NCBI RefSeq assembly: GCF_001590905.1
Contig: NZ_BCTT01000006.1
Coordinates: forward strand, 496,001-560,000
Direction: 5' to 3'
Source of the DNA: Serratia grimesii NBRC 13537
GTDB lineage: Bacteria; Pseudomonadota; Gammaproteobacteria; Enterobacterales; Enterobacteriaceae
DNA length: 64,000 nt
Shown here: positions 1-11,350 of the stretch, in pieces
How positions within the stretch are numbered: the first letter of the stretch is position 1
Layout: each line of letters begins with the position of its first letter
The notes under the pieces: generated by a model
What the model saw: the letters and a program-made list of their open reading frames with translations, nothing else
The model's database searches: none
What the model was told of the DNA's origin: nothing
Program-made: the position numbers and the translations under genes

Positions 1-31
1 GGTCCAGGCCCATGTCATCGACAAATATTGA
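1..31 (+). CDS. mukF: MukF kleisin subunit, C-terminal end only
   Basis: Only the last nine codons and the stop are inside the window. Reading from base 2 gives VQAHVIDKY and a TGA at 29-31, which matches the C-terminus of E. coli MukF as I remember it. MukF is the kleisin that links MukB heads and binds MukE. Its stop lies inside the start of mukE, which begins at base 12 in another frame, so the two genes overlap by 20 bases as expected for a translationally coupled mukFEB operon. Confidence 0.85.
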   Translation, partial: VQAHVIDKY

Positions 32-740
32 ACAAGTAATGCCAGTTAAGCTGGCCAAAGCATTGTCTAACGCGCTTTTCCCGGCGCTGGACAGCCAATT
101 GCGTGCGGGTCGTCACATCGGTATCGATGAACTGGACAACCACGCTTTCTTAATGGACTTCCAGGATGAACTGGAAGAGTTTTATGCCCGCTACAGCGTG
201 GAATTGATCCGTGCGCCGGAAGGATTCTTCTACCTGCGTCCACGTTCTACGACGTTGATCCCGCGTTCAGTATTATCTGAGCTGGATATGATGGTGGGGA
301 AAATCCTGTGTTATCTCTATCTCAGCCCGGAACGTCTGGCGCATGAAGGGATTTTCAGCCATCAGGAGCTGTACGACGAGCTCTTAAGCCTGGCTGACGA
401 AACCAAATTGCTGAAATTCGTTAACCAACGCTCCACGGGGTCGGATCTCGATCGCCAAAAGCTGCACGAAAAAGTGCGTACGTCACTGAACCGCCTGCGT
501 CGTCTGGGAATGATCTATTTTATGGGCAACGACAGCAGCAAGTTCCGCATCACTGAAGCAGTGTTCCGCTTTGGCGCTGACGTGCGTAGTGGTGATGATC
601 CGCGTGAAGCACAGTTGCGTATGATTCGTGACGGCGAAGCTATGCCGGTTGAAAACAGCCTGTCGTTGAATGATGAAAGCGATGCTGAAGATTCGCAGCT
701 TGATAACACTCCGGACAGTGCAGAGGATGAACAGGAATGA
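12..740 (+). CDS. mukE: MukE, condensin subunit of MukBEF
   Basis: This 242-residue protein is near the length of E. coli MukE (about 234) and shares its conserved stretches, including [16 protein letters not shown], the [19 protein letters not shown] segment and [17 protein letters not shown]. MukE is a winged-helix dimer that binds MukF and helps control the MukB ATPase in the SMC-like complex that organises the chromosome. The last 25 or so residues are acidic and low complexity, as in relatives, and vary most. The gene overlaps mukF by 20 bases at its start and mukB by four bases (ATGA) at its end, so translation is probably coupled to keep subunit ratios fixed. Confidence 0.97.
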   Translation: MSSTNIEQVMPVKLAKALSNALFPALDSQLRAGRHIGIDELDNHAFLMDFQDELEEFYARYSVELIRAPEGFFYLRPRSTTLIPRSVLSELDMMVGKILCYLYLSPERLAHEGIFSHQELYDELLSLADETKLLKFVNQRSTGSDLDRQKLHEKVRTSLNRLRRLGMIYFMGNDSSKFRITEAVFRFGADVRSGDDPREAQLRMIRDGEAMPVENSLSLNDESDAEDSQLDNTPDSAEDEQE

Positions 741-3700
741 TTGAACGCGGTAAATTTCGCTCGCTGACGCTGGTCAACTGGAACGGTTTTTTCGCCCGCA
801 CCTTTGATCTCGATGAGTTGGTGACCACGCTGTCTGGCGGTAACGGGGCAGGGAAATCCACCACCATGGCGGCTTTCGTCACTGCGTTGATTCCTGATTT
901 AACGCTGTTGCACTTCCGTAATACCACCGAAGCTGGTGCTACCAGTGGTTCCCGAGACAAGGGCTTGCACGGTAAGTTGCGCGCAGGGGTGTGTTATTCG
1001 ACGCTTGATGTGATCAACTCGCGCCATCAGCGAGTGGTCGTTGGCGTGCGTCTGCAACAGGTGGCGGGGCGTGATCGCAAGGTTGATATCAAGCCGTTTA
1101 CCATCCAGGGCCTGCCAACGGCGGTACAGCCGACGGAGCTTCTGACTCAAACGGTTGGCGAACGTCAGGCACGTGTGCTGACGTTGCAGGAACTGAAAGA
1201 TCGCGTTGAAGAGATGGAGGGTGTGCAGTTCAAGCAGTTCAACTCCATCACCGACTATCACTCATTAATGTTCGATTTGGGCGTGATCCCGAAACGCTTG
1301 CGCTCATCGTCTGATCGCAGCAAGTTTTATCGCCTGATCGAAGCTTCATTGTATGGCGGTATTTCCAGCGCCATCACCCGCTCGTTGCGTGACTATTTGT
1401 TGCCGGAAAACAGCGGGGTGCGTAAAGCATTCCAGGACATGGAAGCGGCGTTGCGTGAAAACCGCATGACGCTGGAAGCTATCCGCGTTACCCAGACTGA
1501 TCGTGACCTGTTCAAACACCTGATTTCCGAAGCCACATCCTATGTGGCGGCTGACTATATGCGTCATGCCAATGAACGCCGCATTCATTTGGACGGCGCG
1601 TTGGCTCTGCGCAGCGATCTGCTGGGCAGCCGTAAGCAGTTGGCAGCGGAGCAATATCGCCATGTGGAAATGGCACGTGAACTGGCGGAACAGAGCGGCG
1701 CGGAATCTGATCTGGAAACCGATTACCAGGCTGCCAGCGATCACCTGAATCTGGTGCAAACGGCGATGCGTCAGCAGGAAAAGATCGAGCGTTATGAAGG
1801 CGATCTGGAAGAGCTGACCTACCGACTGGAAGAACAGAATGAAGTGGTTGCGGAAGCCAGCGAGCAGCAGGCTGAAAATGAAGCGCGCGCTGAGGCGGCT
1901 GAACTGGAAGTGGATGAGCTGAAAAGCCAACTCGCCGACTACCAGCAGGCACTTGACGTGCAGCAGACCCGTGCCATTCAGTATCAACAGGCGTTGCAGG
2001 CGCTGGAGCGTGCTCGTGCACTGTGCCAATTACCGGAACTGACTGCTGAAAATGCTGAAGAGTGGCTGGACACTTTCCAGGCACGTGAGCAGGAAGCGAC
2101 GGAAGCGTTGCTGATGCTTGAACAGAAGCTGAGTGTGGCCGACGCCGCGCATGGTCAGTTTGAACAAGCCTATCAGCTGGTAGGCAAAATCGCCGGCCAG
2201 GTTAGCCGTAGCGAAGCCTGGCAGTGCGCGCGCGAATTGCTGCGCGATTGGCCATCACAACAACACCTTGCCGAGCGTGTGCAGCCGTTGCGTATGCGTC
2301 TGAGTGAGCTGGAACAACGTTTACGTTCTCAACAAGACGCCGAGCGTCTGTTGCAGGAGTTCTGCAAACGTCATGGCCAACAGTATCAACCGGACGATCT
2401 CGATGCACTGCAGCAAGAGCTGGAAGAGCGTCTTGAATCCTTGTCGCAAAGCGTCAGTGACGCTGGCGAACGCCGGATGGAAATGCGCCAGGAACTGGAG
2501 CAAATTCAACAGCGTATTCGTGAACTGACAGCTCGAGCTCCCATTTGGTTGGCAGCGCAGGACTCTCTGAGTCAACTTAGTGAGCAAAGTGGTGAAGCGC
2601 TTGAAAGCAGCCAGCAAGTCACCGAGTACATGCAGCAGTTGTTGGAGCGCGAACGTGAAACCACGGTAGAGCGTGACGAAGTAGCTGCAGCCAAACGTGC
2701 TGTTGAGGCGCAGATCGAACGTCTCAGCCAGCCAGGCGGTGCCGAAGATCAGCGTCTGGTCACGTTGGCCGAGCGTTTTGGCGGCGTACTGCTCTCTGAA
2801 ATCTATGACGATGTCACCATCGACGATGCGCCGTATTTCTCTGCACTGTACGGCCCGTCACGTCACGCCATTGTGGTACCAGATCTGTCACTGGTACGTG
2901 AGATGTTGGAAGGGTTGGAAGACTGCCCGGAAGATCTCTATCTGATCGAAGGGGATCCGCAGTCATTTGATGACAGCGTATTTGCCGTCGAAGAGCAAGA
3001 CAGGGCGGTATTGGTGAAAACCGCTGAGCGCCAGTGGCGTTACTCGCGTTATCCGGACGTGCCGTTGTTTGGCCGCGCCGCACGTGAGAACCGCCTGGAA
3101 GTGCTGCATGCCGAACGGGAAAAACTGGCGGAGCGTTACGCGACGTTGTCATTCGACGTGCAGAAGACTCAGCGTTCACATCAGGCCTTCAGCCGTTTCA
3201 TTGGTACCCATCTGGCAGTGGCATTTGACGCTGATCCAGAAGCGGAAATCCGTGGCCTTACGACACGCCGTGGTGAAATCGAGCGTGCTCTGAACAACCA
3301 TGAAGCACAGAATCAGCAACAACGTCAGCAATATGATCAGGCGAAAGAGGGTATCTCTGCGCTGAATCGTCTGATGCCGCTGGTTTCATTGTTAAACGAT
3401 GAAACCTTGCAGGATCGCGTGGAAGAAATCCGTGAAGAACTGGAAGAGGCGCAGGATGCTGCACGTCATATCCAACAGCATGGTGTTTCACTGACTAAGC
3501 TGGAGCCATTGTTATCGGTGCTGCAGAGCGATCCGCAGCAGCATGAACAGTTGCAACAGGATTACACTCAGGCGCAGAGCGTGCAGCGTCAGGCCAAACA
3601 ACAGGCGTTTGCGCTGACTGAAGTGGTACAGCGTCGTGCACACTTCAGCTATACCGATTCTGCCGGCATGCAAAATGCCAACAACGATTTGAATGACAAG

Positions 3701-5185
3701 CTGCGCCAACGTTTGGAGCACGCGGAAGCGGAACGTACCCGCGCCCGTGAACAGTTGCGTCAGTATCAGACTCAATTTACCCAGTACAGCCAGGTGTTAG
3801 CGTCGCTTAAAAGCTCGTATGACGCTAAGCGCGATATGCTGAAAGAGTTGAGCCAAGAGCTGGTGGACATAGGCGTGCAGGCGGATGCCAATGCCGAAGC
3901 ACGTGCGCGTGCGCGTCGTGATGAATTACATGCCGGATTGAGCAACAACCGTGCGCGCCGTAATCAGTTGGAAAAACAGCTGACCTTCTGCGAAGCGGAA
4001 ATGGACAGCTTACAGAAGAAGCTGCGTAAGCTTGAGCGTGATTATTATCAGATGCGTGAGCAGGTCGTCACTGCCAAAGCGGGCTGGTGTGCGGTCATGC
4101 GGATGGTGAAAGACAACGGGGTTGAACGGCGTCTGCATCGTCGTGAACTGGCCTATATGGACGGTGACGAGTTGCGTTCTATGTCGGATAAGGCGCTCGG
4201 TGCGTTGCGTCTGGCGGTGTCGGATAACGAACACCTGCGTGATGTACTGCGTCTGTCTGAAGATCCTAAGCGCCCAGAACGCAAGATTCAGTTCTATATT
4301 GCGGTGTATCAGCATCTGCGTGAGCGTATCCGTCAGGATATCATCCGCACGGACGACCCGGTTGAAGCCATCGAACAGATGGAGATTGAACTGGGCCGCC
4401 TGACCGAAGAATTGACGGCACGTGAGCAGAAGCTGGCGATCAGTTCCAAGAGCGTGGCGAACATCATTCGCAAAACTATCCAGCGTGAACAGAACCGTAT
4501 CCGCATGCTCAACCAGGGCTTGCAGGCGGTTTCCTTCGGGCAGGTGAAGAGCGTTCGACTGAACGTCAACGTGCGTGAAGCTCATGCGACGCTGTTGGAT
4601 GTGCTTTCTGAACAGCAGGAACAACATCAGGATCTGTTCAACAGTAACCGCCTGACCTTCTCTGAGGCATTGGCCAAACTCTACCAGCGTCTGAATCCAC
4701 AGATTGATATGGGGCAACGCACGCCGCAAACTATTGGCGAAGAGTTGCTGGATTACCGTAACTATCTGGAACTGGAAGTGGAAGTCTTCCGCGGTTCCGA
4801 TGGTTGGTTGCGTGCAGAGAGTGGTGCGCTGTCGACCGGGGAAGCGATCGGTACCGGGATGTCGATTCTGGTGATGGTTGTGCAGAGCTGGGAAGAGGAA
4901 TCCCGTCGCCTGCGCGGTAAAGATATTTCCCCATGTCGCCTGCTGTTCCTCGACGAAGCAGCACGACTGGATGCCAAATCCATCGCGACGTTGTTTGAGT
5001 TGTGTGATCGTCTGGAAATGCAGTTGATCATCGCAGCACCTGAAAACATCAGCCCGGAAAAAGGCACAACGTATAAGTTGGTGCGTAAGGTGTTCCAGAA
5101 CCATGAACACGTACATGTCGTGGGGCTACGCGGTTTCGCCAATGAACCACCTGCGTTAGGTGTGACTACGGCAGAAACGCCGTAA
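737..5185 (+). CDS. mukB: MukB, SMC-like chromosome partition ATPase
   Basis: This is a 1482-residue protein (E. coli MukB has 1486). Walker A (GGNGAGKST) lies at about residues 33-41, followed by a long coiled coil rich in Gln, Glu and Arg. A short globular hinge is at about 670-760 ([23 protein letters not shown] region), then the returning coiled coil. The ABC signature ([10 protein letters not shown]) is near 1364 and Walker B ([11 protein letters not shown]) near 1400. It dimerises through the hinge and folds so that both ends form the ATPase heads that MukF and MukE join. The start codon overlaps the mukE stop by four bases. A strong terminator follows about 25 bases after the stop, so this is the end of the operon. 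Confidence 0.98.
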   Translation: MIERGKFRSLTLVNWNGFFARTFDLDELVTTLSGGNGAGKSTTMAAFVTALIPDLTLLHFRNTTEAGATSGSRDKGLHGKLRAGVCYSTLDVINSRHQRVVVGVRLQQVAGRDRKVDIKPFTIQGLPTAVQPTELLTQTVGERQARVLTLQELKDRVEEMEGVQFKQFNSITDYHSLMFDLGVIPKRLRSSSDRSKFYRLIEASLYGGISSAITRSLRDYLLPENSGVRKAFQDMEAALRENRMTLEAIRVTQTDRDLFKHLISEATSYVAADYMRHANERRIHLDGALALRSDLLGSRKQLAAEQYRHVEMARELAEQSGAESDLETDYQAASDHLNLVQTAMRQQEKIERYEGDLEELTYRLEEQNEVVAEASEQQAENEARAEAAELEVDELKSQLADYQQALDVQQTRAIQYQQALQALERARALCQLPELTAENAEEWLDTFQAREQEATEALLMLEQKLSVADAAHGQFEQAYQLVGKIAGQVSRSEAWQCARELLRDWPSQQHLAERVQPLRMRLSELEQRLRSQQDAERLLQEFCKRHGQQYQPDDLDALQQELEERLESLSQSVSDAGERRMEMRQELEQIQQRIRELTARAPIWLAAQDSLSQLSEQSGEALESSQQVTEYMQQLLERERETTVERDEVAAAKRAVEAQIERLSQPGGAEDQRLVTLAERFGGVLLSEIYDDVTIDDAPYFSALYGPSRHAIVVPDLSLVREMLEGLEDCPEDLYLIEGDPQSFDDSVFAVEEQDRAVLVKTAERQWRYSRYPDVPLFGRAARENRLEVLHAEREKLAERYATLSFDVQKTQRSHQAFSRFIGTHLAVAFDADPEAEIRGLTTRRGEIERALNNHEAQNQQQRQQYDQAKEGISALNRLMPLVSLLNDETLQDRVEEIREELEEAQDAARHIQQHGVSLTKLEPLLSVLQSDPQQHEQLQQDYTQAQSVQRQAKQQAFALTEVVQRRAHFSYTDSAGMQNANNDLNDKLRQRLEHAEAERTRAREQLRQYQTQFTQYSQVLASLKSSYDAKRDMLKELSQELVDIGVQADANAEARARARRDELHAGLSNNRARRNQLEKQLTFCEAEMDSLQKKLRKLERDYYQMREQVVTAKAGWCAVMRMVKDNGVERRLHRRELAYMDGDELRSMSDKALGALRLAVSDNEHLRDVLRLSEDPKRPERKIQFYIAVYQHLRERIRQDIIRTDDPVEAIEQMEIELGRLTEELTAREQKLAISSKSVANIIRKTIQREQNRIRMLNQGLQAVSFGQVKSVRLNVNVREAHATLLDVLSEQQEQHQDLFNSNRLTFSEALAKLYQRLNPQIDMGQRTPQTIGEELLDYRNYLELEVEVFRGSDGWLRAESGALSTGEAIGTGMSILVMVVQSWEEESRRLRGKDISPCRLLFLDEAARLDAKSIATLFELCDRLEMQLIIAAPENISPEKGTTYKLVRKVFQNHEHVHVVGLRGFANEPPALGVTTAETP

Positions 5186-5211
5186 ACGCAGAAAAGCCCA
5201 CTAATAATCTG

Positions 5212-5242
5212 AAAATAGCCGCCTTGGGGTGGCTATTTTTTT
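5212..5242 (+). terminator. Intrinsic terminator of the muk operon
   Basis: A 12-bp stem (AAAATAGCCGCC paired with GGTGGCTATTTT, one G-T pair) with loop TTGG ends in a run of seven T. It lies 27 bases after the mukB stop. Confidence 0.85.
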
Positions 5243-5408
5243 GTGCGCATGGATGATAGTCCTGCTTTTTTATCCGTTTAAAACCGGGTAGCTTAATGAC
5301 ATAACAGTTATTCATAAGCGCCCAAGGGCAAAATGGCTTTTCTGTTCGTATACTGAAACTAATAAGCTGTCTTGGTTGTATTTTTTGTGAGCATACAGGG
5401 GGCAATGG

Positions 5409-7256
5409 ATGTTGCTTAGAAATGGAAACACGGTACGGCGTCTGGCGCTGAGTTGCGCAATTGCATGTGGTCTTACGTCGTCGTTACCCGTATGGGCAAC
5501 CGTTCCTGCCTTTCCGGTAGCGTCATCTGGCATGTCAGTTGCGCAAAGTCGTTCGGAATTACTCGCTGCCTTGCCTAAAGGCATTACACCACATTATCTT
5601 TCAACGCTTGCTCCTCTGTACGCAGCGAACAGGATGCAATTAATGTGGCAGGATCGCGAAGCGGTTCAGCAGTTTCAGCAACAACTGGCCGAATTGGCGA
5701 TGTCTGGCGTGCAGCCACAATTTACCCAATGGGTAAAACAGCTGACTGATCCAGCCATTACCGATGTGGGACGAGATGTCGTACTGTCTGATGCGATGCT
5801 GGGTTATTTGCAGTTCGTGTCATCTATTGGTGCCAATGGCAATAGCTGGTTATACAGCAATATTCCGTACAAACTCGGTTTACCGCCCAATACGGTGATT
5901 AATCAATGGCAACTGGCGGTGCGTCAGGGCAAGACTCTGGCGTATGTCACCTCGCTGGCGCCGCAGCACCCGCAATACGCCAAGATGCATCAGGCATTAC
6001 GCGATATGCTGGCCGACAATCGCCCATGGCCGCAGATGGCGAATGGCCCGAGCCTGCGCCCTGATCAACTGAGCAATGATATTCCTGCCCTGCGAGAGAT
6101 TTTGACGCGCAACGGCATGCTAACCGCGACAGCCACTACTGTGCCGGATGAAACACAGGATCCGCCTGCGGTATTAACGGGTTCGCGTAATGAACCCGAT
6201 GACGGTGGCCTATCTGTCGATGAAGAAAAAAATCACGAGGCCAAGAGTGCTGTTGTCAGTCCGGCGGCTGCGCCGGTCAAAGATATCGTACCATCACCAC
6301 AATCCCCGTTTACGCAGCAGTCTGAAAGCCCAGTGACGGTCACGGATAATCGCTATACCAACGATCTGGTTGAGGGGGTTAAACGCTTCCAGAAATGGCA
6401 AGGGTTGAGTGCTGATGGCGTGATTGGCCCACGTACGCGTGAATGGCTTAACGTTACGCCACGAATGCGTGCCTCACTGTTGGCGCTGAATATCCAACGT
6501 TTACGCATTCTTCCCGGCCATGTTGGCACCGGGATCATGGTGAATATTCCTAACTACTCATTGACGTATTATCAGAACGGCAATGAAGTGCTTTCTTCGC
6601 GAGTGATTGTCGGCAGGCCAAGCCGTAAGACGCCATTGATGAACAGTGCGCTGAATAATGTGGTGGTTAACCCGCCGTGGAACGTGCCGACTACGCTGGT
6701 GCGTGAGGACATTGTGCCGAAGGCAATGCGTGACGGTAGCTACTTCCAAAAACACGGTTATACCGTGCTTTCCGGTTGGAGCAACGATGCTGAAGTGATT
6801 AACCCAGCGATGATTGACTGGAACATGGTTTCTGCCCGGAACTTCCCGTACCGGATTCGCCAGGCGCCAGGCGCCGCCAACTCATTGGGGCGCTTCAAAT
6901 TCAACATGCCGAGTTCGGATGCCATCTATTTGCACGATACGCCTAACCATAACCTGTTCCAGAAAGACATTCGCGCTTTGAGCTCCGGCTGTGTGCGTGT
7001 CAATAAGGCATCGGATTTGGCAAACATGCTGTTACAGGATGCGGGTTGGAATAACACGCGAGTGTCGTCCACCTTGAAAGAGGGGAATACAACCTACGTG
7101 AATATCCGCCAGCATATTCCGGTTAAATTGTATTATTTAACCGCCTGGGTTTCTGATGATGGAAAACCACAATTCCGCACAGATATTTACAATTATGATG
7201 ATACGGTGAGATCGGGTGCACAAATTTTGGCTCAGGCCGAAAAATTAATGCAATAA
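5409..7256 (+). CDS. ldtD: L,D-transpeptidase LdtD (YcbB)
   Basis: This 615-residue protein matches the length of E. coli LdtD. An N-terminal signal peptide ends near VWA (about residue 30). A PG_binding_1 domain is at about 317-350 ([21 protein letters not shown]). The YkuD catalytic domain follows with the motif [10 protein letters not shown]...SSGCVRV, placing the nucleophilic Cys at residue 528. The enzyme makes 3-3 (mDAP-mDAP) crosslinks in peptidoglycan in the periplasm and supports beta-lactam bypass and envelope-stress repair in E. coli. A Ser/Pro-rich linker at about 255-310 separates the N-terminal and PG-binding parts and is probably poorly conserved. The next gene encodes an enzyme that cleaves the same crosslink type. 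Confidence 0.96.
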   Translation: MLLRNGNTVRRLALSCAIACGLTSSLPVWATVPAFPVASSGMSVAQSRSELLAALPKGITPHYLSTLAPLYAANRMQLMWQDREAVQQFQQQLAELAMSGVQPQFTQWVKQLTDPAITDVGRDVVLSDAMLGYLQFVSSIGANGNSWLYSNIPYKLGLPPNTVINQWQLAVRQGKTLAYVTSLAPQHPQYAKMHQALRDMLADNRPWPQMANGPSLRPDQLSNDIPALREILTRNGMLTATATTVPDETQDPPAVLTGSRNEPDDGGLSVDEEKNHEAKSAVVSPAAAPVKDIVPSPQSPFTQQSESPVTVTDNRYTNDLVEGVKRFQKWQGLSADGVIGPRTREWLNVTPRMRASLLALNIQRLRILPGHVGTGIMVNIPNYSLTYYQNGNEVLSSRVIVGRPSRKTPLMNSALNNVVVNPPWNVPTTLVREDIVPKAMRDGSYFQKHGYTVLSGWSNDAEVINPAMIDWNMVSARNFPYRIRQAPGAANSLGRFKFNMPSSDAIYLHDTPNHNLFQKDIRALSSGCVRVNKASDLANMLLQDAGWNNTRVSSTLKEGNTTYVNIRQHIPVKLYYLTAWVSDDGKPQFRTDIYNYDDTVRSGAQILAQAEKLMQ

Positions 7257-7301
7257 ATGCAGTAATTATAAATAAATAACGGTCAGAATATCGGGCCATG
7301 A

Positions 7302-7330
7302 TGCAGGCACTCATTCCTTGGGTGCCTGCA
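7302..7330 (+). repeat. Stable hairpin between ldtD and mepK
   Basis: TGCAGGCAC and GTGCCTGCA form a perfect 9-bp stem around a 11-base loop. No T tract follows on either strand, so it is not a classical terminator. It could stabilise the 3' end of the ldtD message or be a factor-dependent end. Confidence 0.5.
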
Positions 7331-7437
7331 AACCGCGGGACATCACGGGTTGACTCAGCTTGTGTGGGCGGTTATGGTTCGGGCAGTGCGCTGTTTTGTG
7401 CATATATTTTGATATTCTTGCCGGGTTTAACAGAAAC

Positions 7438-7986
7438 ATGGACAAAATTGATCATCATCGCCGTAAATGGCTGGCGTTAGGTAGCGCCGCTATGGGCATA
7501 GCGCTGCTCCCAGGGCAAGCCTTTGCCAGTCTTTCTACTTCGCGCCCGCGTATTTTGGTTGTAAATAACATGCATACGGGCGAATCGCTGAAGGCCGAAT
7601 TCTTCGACGGGAAGGGATATAATAAAGACGAATTAGTTCGTCTTAATCATCTTTTCCGTGATTATCGCGCCAATAAGGTTAAGTCGATCGATCCCCGCTT
7701 GTTTGATCATCTCTATCGCTTGCAAGGTTTGTTGGGTACTAACAAGCCGGTACAGCTGGTATCAGGTTATCGTTCTCTGGATACCAACAATGAACTGCGT
7801 GAGCGCAGTCGCGGTGTGGCTAAGCATAGCTACCACACTAAGGGCCAGGCGATGGACTTCCATATCGAAGGCATCCAATTGAGTAATATCCGTAAAGCGG
7901 CGTTAAAAATGAGCGCCGGTGGTGTAGGATATTACCCACGTAGCAACTTTGTACACATCGATACCGGCCCGGTGCGGACCTGGTAA
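7438..7986 (+). CDS. mepK: Murein endopeptidase MepK (YcbK)
   Basis: The chosen ATG gives MDKIDHHRRKWLALGSAAMG, 182 residues, matching E. coli YcbK/MepK in length and N-terminus; an in-frame start 26 codons upstream gives an unlikely leader. The N-terminus carries two arginines before a hydrophobic stretch ending AFA, resembling a Tat-type signal. The M15-like (DUF882) domain has the zinc-site motifs SGYRS...HSYHTKGQAMDFHIEG and the late YYPRSNFVHIDTGP. MepK cleaves 3-3 crosslinks in E. coli, so ldtD and mepK side by side encode maker and breaker of the same bond. The gene is probably separately transcribed, since a hairpin and 180 bases lie upstream. Confidence 0.94.
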   Translation: MDKIDHHRRKWLALGSAAMGIALLPGQAFASLSTSRPRILVVNNMHTGESLKAEFFDGKGYNKDELVRLNHLFRDYRANKVKSIDPRLFDHLYRLQGLLGTNKPVQLVSGYRSLDTNNELRERSRGVAKHSYHTKGQAMDFHIEGIQLSNIRKAALKMSAGGVGYYPRSNFVHIDTGPVRTW

Positions 7987-8052
7987 TCGTTGTGCGCCAT
8001 AAGTGAGTAGCGCCAGCCCGTCAGGGTATGGCGCTGTTGTCGTTGGAGCCTT

Positions 8053-8700
8053 ATGAAATACCAAATTATTCCCGTTACCGCCTTTAGTCAGAACTGCAGC
8101 GTGATCTGGTGCGAGAGCACCCAACAGGCGGCGTTGGTCGATCCCGGTGGCGATGCGGAAAAACTGAAGGCTGAAATAGCAAAGCAGGGCGTGACTGTCA
8201 CGCAGATACTGCTAACGCATGGCCATCTCGATCACGTAGGTGCAGCTGCTGAGCTGGCTGAACATTATCAGGTGCCGATCTACGGCCCGGATAAAAAAGA
8301 CGCTTTCTGGCTGGATGGCTTGCCTGCGCAGAGCCGTATGTTTGGACTCGAAGAATGTGCGCCGCTGACACCAACAAAGTGGTTGGAAGAAGGGGACAGT
8401 GTGCAGGTGGGCGAGATGACGCTTAAGGTGCTGCATTGCCCAGGCCATACTCCCGGCCATATCGTGTTTATTAATGAACAGGCGAGATTGGCGCTGGTGG
8501 GTGACGTGCTGTTTAACGGCGGTGTGGGGCGTAGTGATTTCCCGCAAGGTGATCACCAGGCGTTGATCAACTCGATTCGCACCAAGCTATTGCCGCAAGG
8601 TGACGACATGGCGTTTATTCCTGGTCATGGGCCAATGTCTACCTTCGGTCAAGAACGTGAAACAAATCCGTTCCTGCGTGAAGAGCCCGCTATCTGGTAG
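8053..8700 (+). CDS. gloC: Glyoxalase II-type hydrolase GloC (YcbL)
   Basis: This is a 215-residue single-domain metallo-beta-lactamase-fold protein. The metal motif THGHLDH sits near residues 56-62, with further ligands in [14 protein letters not shown] and PGHGP. In E. coli YcbL/GloC hydrolyses S-lactoylglutathione as a minor type II glyoxalase. It lacks the C-terminal substrate domain of GloB, as expected for this family. It follows mepK by 66 bases with a GGAG ribosome site before the ATG, and a strong terminator follows. Confidence 0.93.
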   Translation: MKYQIIPVTAFSQNCSVIWCESTQQAALVDPGGDAEKLKAEIAKQGVTVTQILLTHGHLDHVGAAAELAEHYQVPIYGPDKKDAFWLDGLPAQSRMFGLEECAPLTPTKWLEEGDSVQVGEMTLKVLHCPGHTPGHIVFINEQARLALVGDVLFNGGVGRSDFPQGDHQALINSIRTKLLPQGDDMAFIPGHGPMSTFGQERETNPFLREEPAIW

Positions 8701-8724
8701 GATTATTTCCCGGCAGAAATAACT

Positions 8725-8749
8725 AAGGGGCGCTTTTAGCGCCCCTTTT
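8725..8749. terminator. Bidirectional terminator between gloC and aspC
   Basis: AAGGGGCGC and GCGCCCCTT form a 9-bp stem with loop TTTTA. T-rich ends on both strands suit the convergent genes gloC and aspC. Confidence 0.85.
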
Positions 8750-8770
8750 GCTATATATCCGCAATGACTT

Positions 8771-9961
8771 TTACAGCACGGCGACGATGGCTTCGCACAG
8801 CGGTGCCATATTGTCCGGGGTCATGCCCGCAACGTTCACGCGACCAGAGTTAACGGCATAGACGCCAAACTCTTCGCGCAGGCGCAGTACTTGTTCTTTG
8901 GTTAGCCCGCTGAACGAGAACATGCCGTTCTGATTGATGATAAAGCTGAAGTCCTGCTCCGCGCCTTTCTCCTGTAGGGTATTCACGAACAGCTGACGCA
9001 TACGGTGAATGCGTTGACGCATATCTGTCAGCTCTTGCTCCCACAATGCACGTAGTGCGTCGTTACCCAAGATTGCCGCAACAATGGCGGCGCCATGTGA
9101 CGGTGGGTTGGAGTAGTTGGCACGAATGGCGGCTTTCACCTGACTGAAGGCGCGATCGGCGGTTTCGGCATCAGCGGCAACAATGGTGCAGGCACCGACG
9201 CGCTCGTTGTAAAGACCGAAGTTCTTTGAGTAAGAACTGGCAACGATCAGTTCCTTATGCTTGGCAGCAAAAATGCGCAGGCCCTGGGCATCTTCTTCCA
9301 GACCTTTTGCAAAACCCTGGTAAGCAAAGTCGAACAGCGGCAGCCAACCGTTAGCCACGGACAATTCTGCCAACTGAGCCCATTGCTCTGCTGTTGGATC
9401 AATGCCGGTTGGGTTATGGCAGCAGCCGTGGAACAGGACCACATCACCGGCCTGAGCCTGTTTTAGGCTATTCAGCAAGCCATCGAAGTCTAATGAATGA
9501 TTGGCGGCATCGTAGTAAGCATATTCCAACACTTCAAGGCCGACGGCGCCGAATACGTTATTGTGGTTCGGCCAGCTTGGATTACTGATCCAGATACGCT
9601 TTGCGCTGGTCTGATTGGCGATGAAGTCAGCTGCCACACGCAGGCCACCGGTGCCGCCTGGTGTTTGTGCGGTACGTGCACGCTTGTCAGCGATGATAGG
9701 GCTTTTTTTACCGAACAGTAGCTCTTGCGTACAGTTGGCGAACGCAGGAATCCCCTCAATGCCGAGATAGTTTTTGGTGGTCTCATTTTCCAGCAGATAC
9801 TGTTCAGCTTTTTTAACGCTGGTCAGCACCGGGGTTTTACCGGTTTCATCTTTGTATACGCCAATCCCCAGGTTGATTTTGTTAGGGCGTGCGTCAGCGC
9901 GGAAAATGTCGGTCAGACCCAAGATTGGATCGGCAGGTGCAGCAGTGATTTTTTCAAACAT
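8771..9961 (-). CDS. aspC: Aspartate aminotransferase AspC
   Basis: With the start at [16 protein letters not shown] the protein has 396 residues, exactly the E. coli AspC length; a start five codons upstream (MEAPD) is in frame but not conserved. The PLP lysine is Lys246 in [15 protein letters not shown]. Other family marks are HGCCHNPTG and the C-terminal SGRVNVAGM. It interconverts aspartate plus 2-oxoglutarate and oxaloacetate plus glutamate in the cytosol. The gene lies just downstream of ompF on the same strand, as in E. coli, but has its own promoter behind the ompF terminator. Confidence 0.97.
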   Translation of the reverse strand: MFEKITAAPADPILGLTDIFRADARPNKINLGIGVYKDETGKTPVLTSVKKAEQYLLENETTKNYLGIEGIPAFANCTQELLFGKKSPIIADKRARTAQTPGGTGGLRVAADFIANQTSAKRIWISNPSWPNHNNVFGAVGLEVLEYAYYDAANHSLDFDGLLNSLKQAQAGDVVLFHGCCHNPTGIDPTAEQWAQLAELSVANGWLPLFDFAYQGFAKGLEEDAQGLRIFAAKHKELIVASSYSKNFGLYNERVGACTIVAADAETADRAFSQVKAAIRANYSNPPSHGAAIVAAILGNDALRALWEQELTDMRQRIHRMRQLFVNTLQEKGAEQDFSFIINQNGMFSFSGLTKEQVLRLREEFGVYAVNSGRVNVAGMTPDNMAPLCEAIVAVL

Positions 9962-10004
9962 GTCAGGTGCTTCCATGGCTCGGAGTTAAGCAGACAGAGG
10001 CATC

Positions 10005-10043
10005 AGGGTAGCGCCAGTTATGCCCTTTGCCAACCGTTTGCGA
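10005..10043 (-). promoter_or_regulatory. aspC promoter with possible PurR-type operator
   Basis: On the minus strand, TTGGCA (10028-10033), a 17-base spacer and TACCCT (10005-10010) make a plausible sigma-70 promoter 44 bases upstream of the aspC start. A PurR-like sequence with core GCAAACGGTT covers 10028-10043 and overlaps the -35 box; it fits about 8 of the 11 fixed positions of the PurR consensus. The operator call is tentative. Confidence 0.45.
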
Positions 10044-10142
10044 GAAAAACACCTCGATCTTGTGAAGGCTGCATATTCGGCATAAAAAATGATGGGGAAG
10101 GGGGGGATTAGCAGGATAAAAATTTACGCGTTATACAAAAAC

Positions 10143-10169
10143 AAAAACAGGGCCGAAGCCCTGTTTTTT
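10143..10169 (-). terminator. Terminator of ompF
   Basis: CAGGGC, loop CGAA, GCCCTG with A and T runs on the two sides. It lies 39 bases past the ompF stop and works best in the minus direction. Confidence 0.85.
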
Positions 10170-10207
10170 AACTTGTCCGACGGTAAATCGTCGTTAAGTG
10201 TGACAAC

Positions 10208-11350
10208 TTAGAACTGGTAAACCAGACCAACAGCTACGATATCGTCGGTAGCAGTGCCAGTGGCTTTAGTGAATTCGTTGTCGTCCAGCAGGTTGATTTT
10301 GTAATCAACATAGGTAGACATGTTTTTGTTGAAGTAGTAAGTGGTACCAACAGAAACATATTTAACCAGATCTTGGTCAGAACCTGCGCCTGGAACGTTC
10401 ATGTTCTTACCTTTAGACTGCAGGTAAGATACTTCTGGACGCAGACCGAAGTCGAACTGGTACTGAGCAGTCACTTCGAAGTTCTGAGTTTTGCTAGCGA
10501 AACCGCCGCAGCTGTTGTTATCGCTATCTGCGCAAGACACAGTACCGGTTTTCAGCGAGTTATTGCCACCGTATGGAGTCATGTTACGGGTTTCGGAGTA
10601 CATGGTTGCCAGGTAAACGTTGTTCGCGTCATATTTAGCACCAACAGTCCATGCATCAGCCTTGTCGCCACGTTCGTTAGAACGCAGTTTCTGATCATCG
10701 GTACGGTTAGAAGAAGCATATGCAGCACCTACGCTGATGCCTTCGCCGATGTCATAAGTAGAAGACAGGCCCCAACCGTCGCCGTTTTGTTTCTTAACAT
10801 CACGACCGTCGTTCTGGTTTTTACCTTGGTACTGAATTGCGAAGTTCAGACCGTCAACCAGACCGAAGAAGTTGTTGTTACGGTAAGTAGCAACGCCGTT
10901 AGTACGGCCAGTCATGAAGTTGTCAGTGTAGGTATAAGTATCGCCACCGAATTCTGGCAGCATATCTGTCCAGCCTTCTACGTCGTACAGTACGCCGTAG
11001 TTACGACCGTAGTCGAATGAACCGTAGTCAGCGAATTTCAGACCAGCGAAGCCCAGACGAGTCTTGGTGCCTTCGGTGCCTTGAGATTCAGAGTGGTTAG
11101 CTTGAACGTTGTATTCCCACTGGCCGTAACCGGTCAGTTGGTCAGTAATCTGGGTTTCACCTTTGAAGCCGAAACGAACATAGGTCTGATCGCCATCATT
11201 ACCTTTGTCGTCTGAGAAGTAGTGCAGACCGTCAACTTTGCCGTACAGATCCAGCTTGTTGCCGTCTTTGTTGTAGATTTCAGCAGCGTTTGCTGCACCA
11301 GCTGCTAACAGAGCTGGGATTACCACTGCAAGAATGTTGCGCTTCATCAT
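10208..11350 (-). CDS. ompF: Outer membrane porin OmpF-type
   Basis: From the [15 protein letters not shown] start (GAGGG ribosome site seven bases upstream) the protein has 380 residues, with a signal peptide cut after ANA. It is a 16-strand trimeric general porin: [23 protein letters not shown] at the mature N-terminus, the loop-3 constriction region [17 protein letters not shown], and the terminal Phe of [12 protein letters not shown]. The MMKRN start, the place between asnS and aspC, and the leader all point to OmpF rather than OmpC. One predicted outer loop (probably L6) is longer than in E. coli and holds two cysteines ([12 protein letters not shown]), rare in porins. An in-frame start at 11461 lies inside the leader and is rejected. 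Confidence 0.93.
   Translation of the reverse strand: MMKRNILAVVIPALLAAGAANAAEIYNKDGNKLDLYGKVDGLHYFSDDKGNDGDQTYVRFGFKGETQITDQLTGYGQWEYNVQANHSESQGTEGTKTRLGFAGLKFADYGSFDYGRNYGVLYDVEGWTDMLPEFGGDTYTYTDNFMTGRTNGVATYRNNNFFGLVDGLNFAIQYQGKNQNDGRDVKKQNGDGWGLSSTYDIGEGISVGAAYASSNRTDDQKLRSNERGDKADAWTVGAKYDANNVYLATMYSETRNMTPYGGNNSLKTGTVSCADSDNNSCGGFASKTQNFEVTAQYQFDFGLRPEVSYLQSKGKNMNVPGAGSDQDLVKYVSVGTTYYFNKNMSTYVDYKINLLDDNEFTKATGTATDDIVAVGLVYQF

Noticed and set aside
4010-5116. 368-codon open frame antisense to mukB
   Set aside because: It lies wholly opposite a well-supported gene and its composition is a shadow of the mukB coiled-coil codons.
8192-8202. GTGACTGTCAC inside gloC as a matS or repeat
   Set aside because: Eleven bases only, two short of matS, and inside a conserved coding stretch.
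10373-11020. 215-codon open frame antisense to ompF
   Set aside because: Opposite a clear porin gene, with no start site signals of its own.
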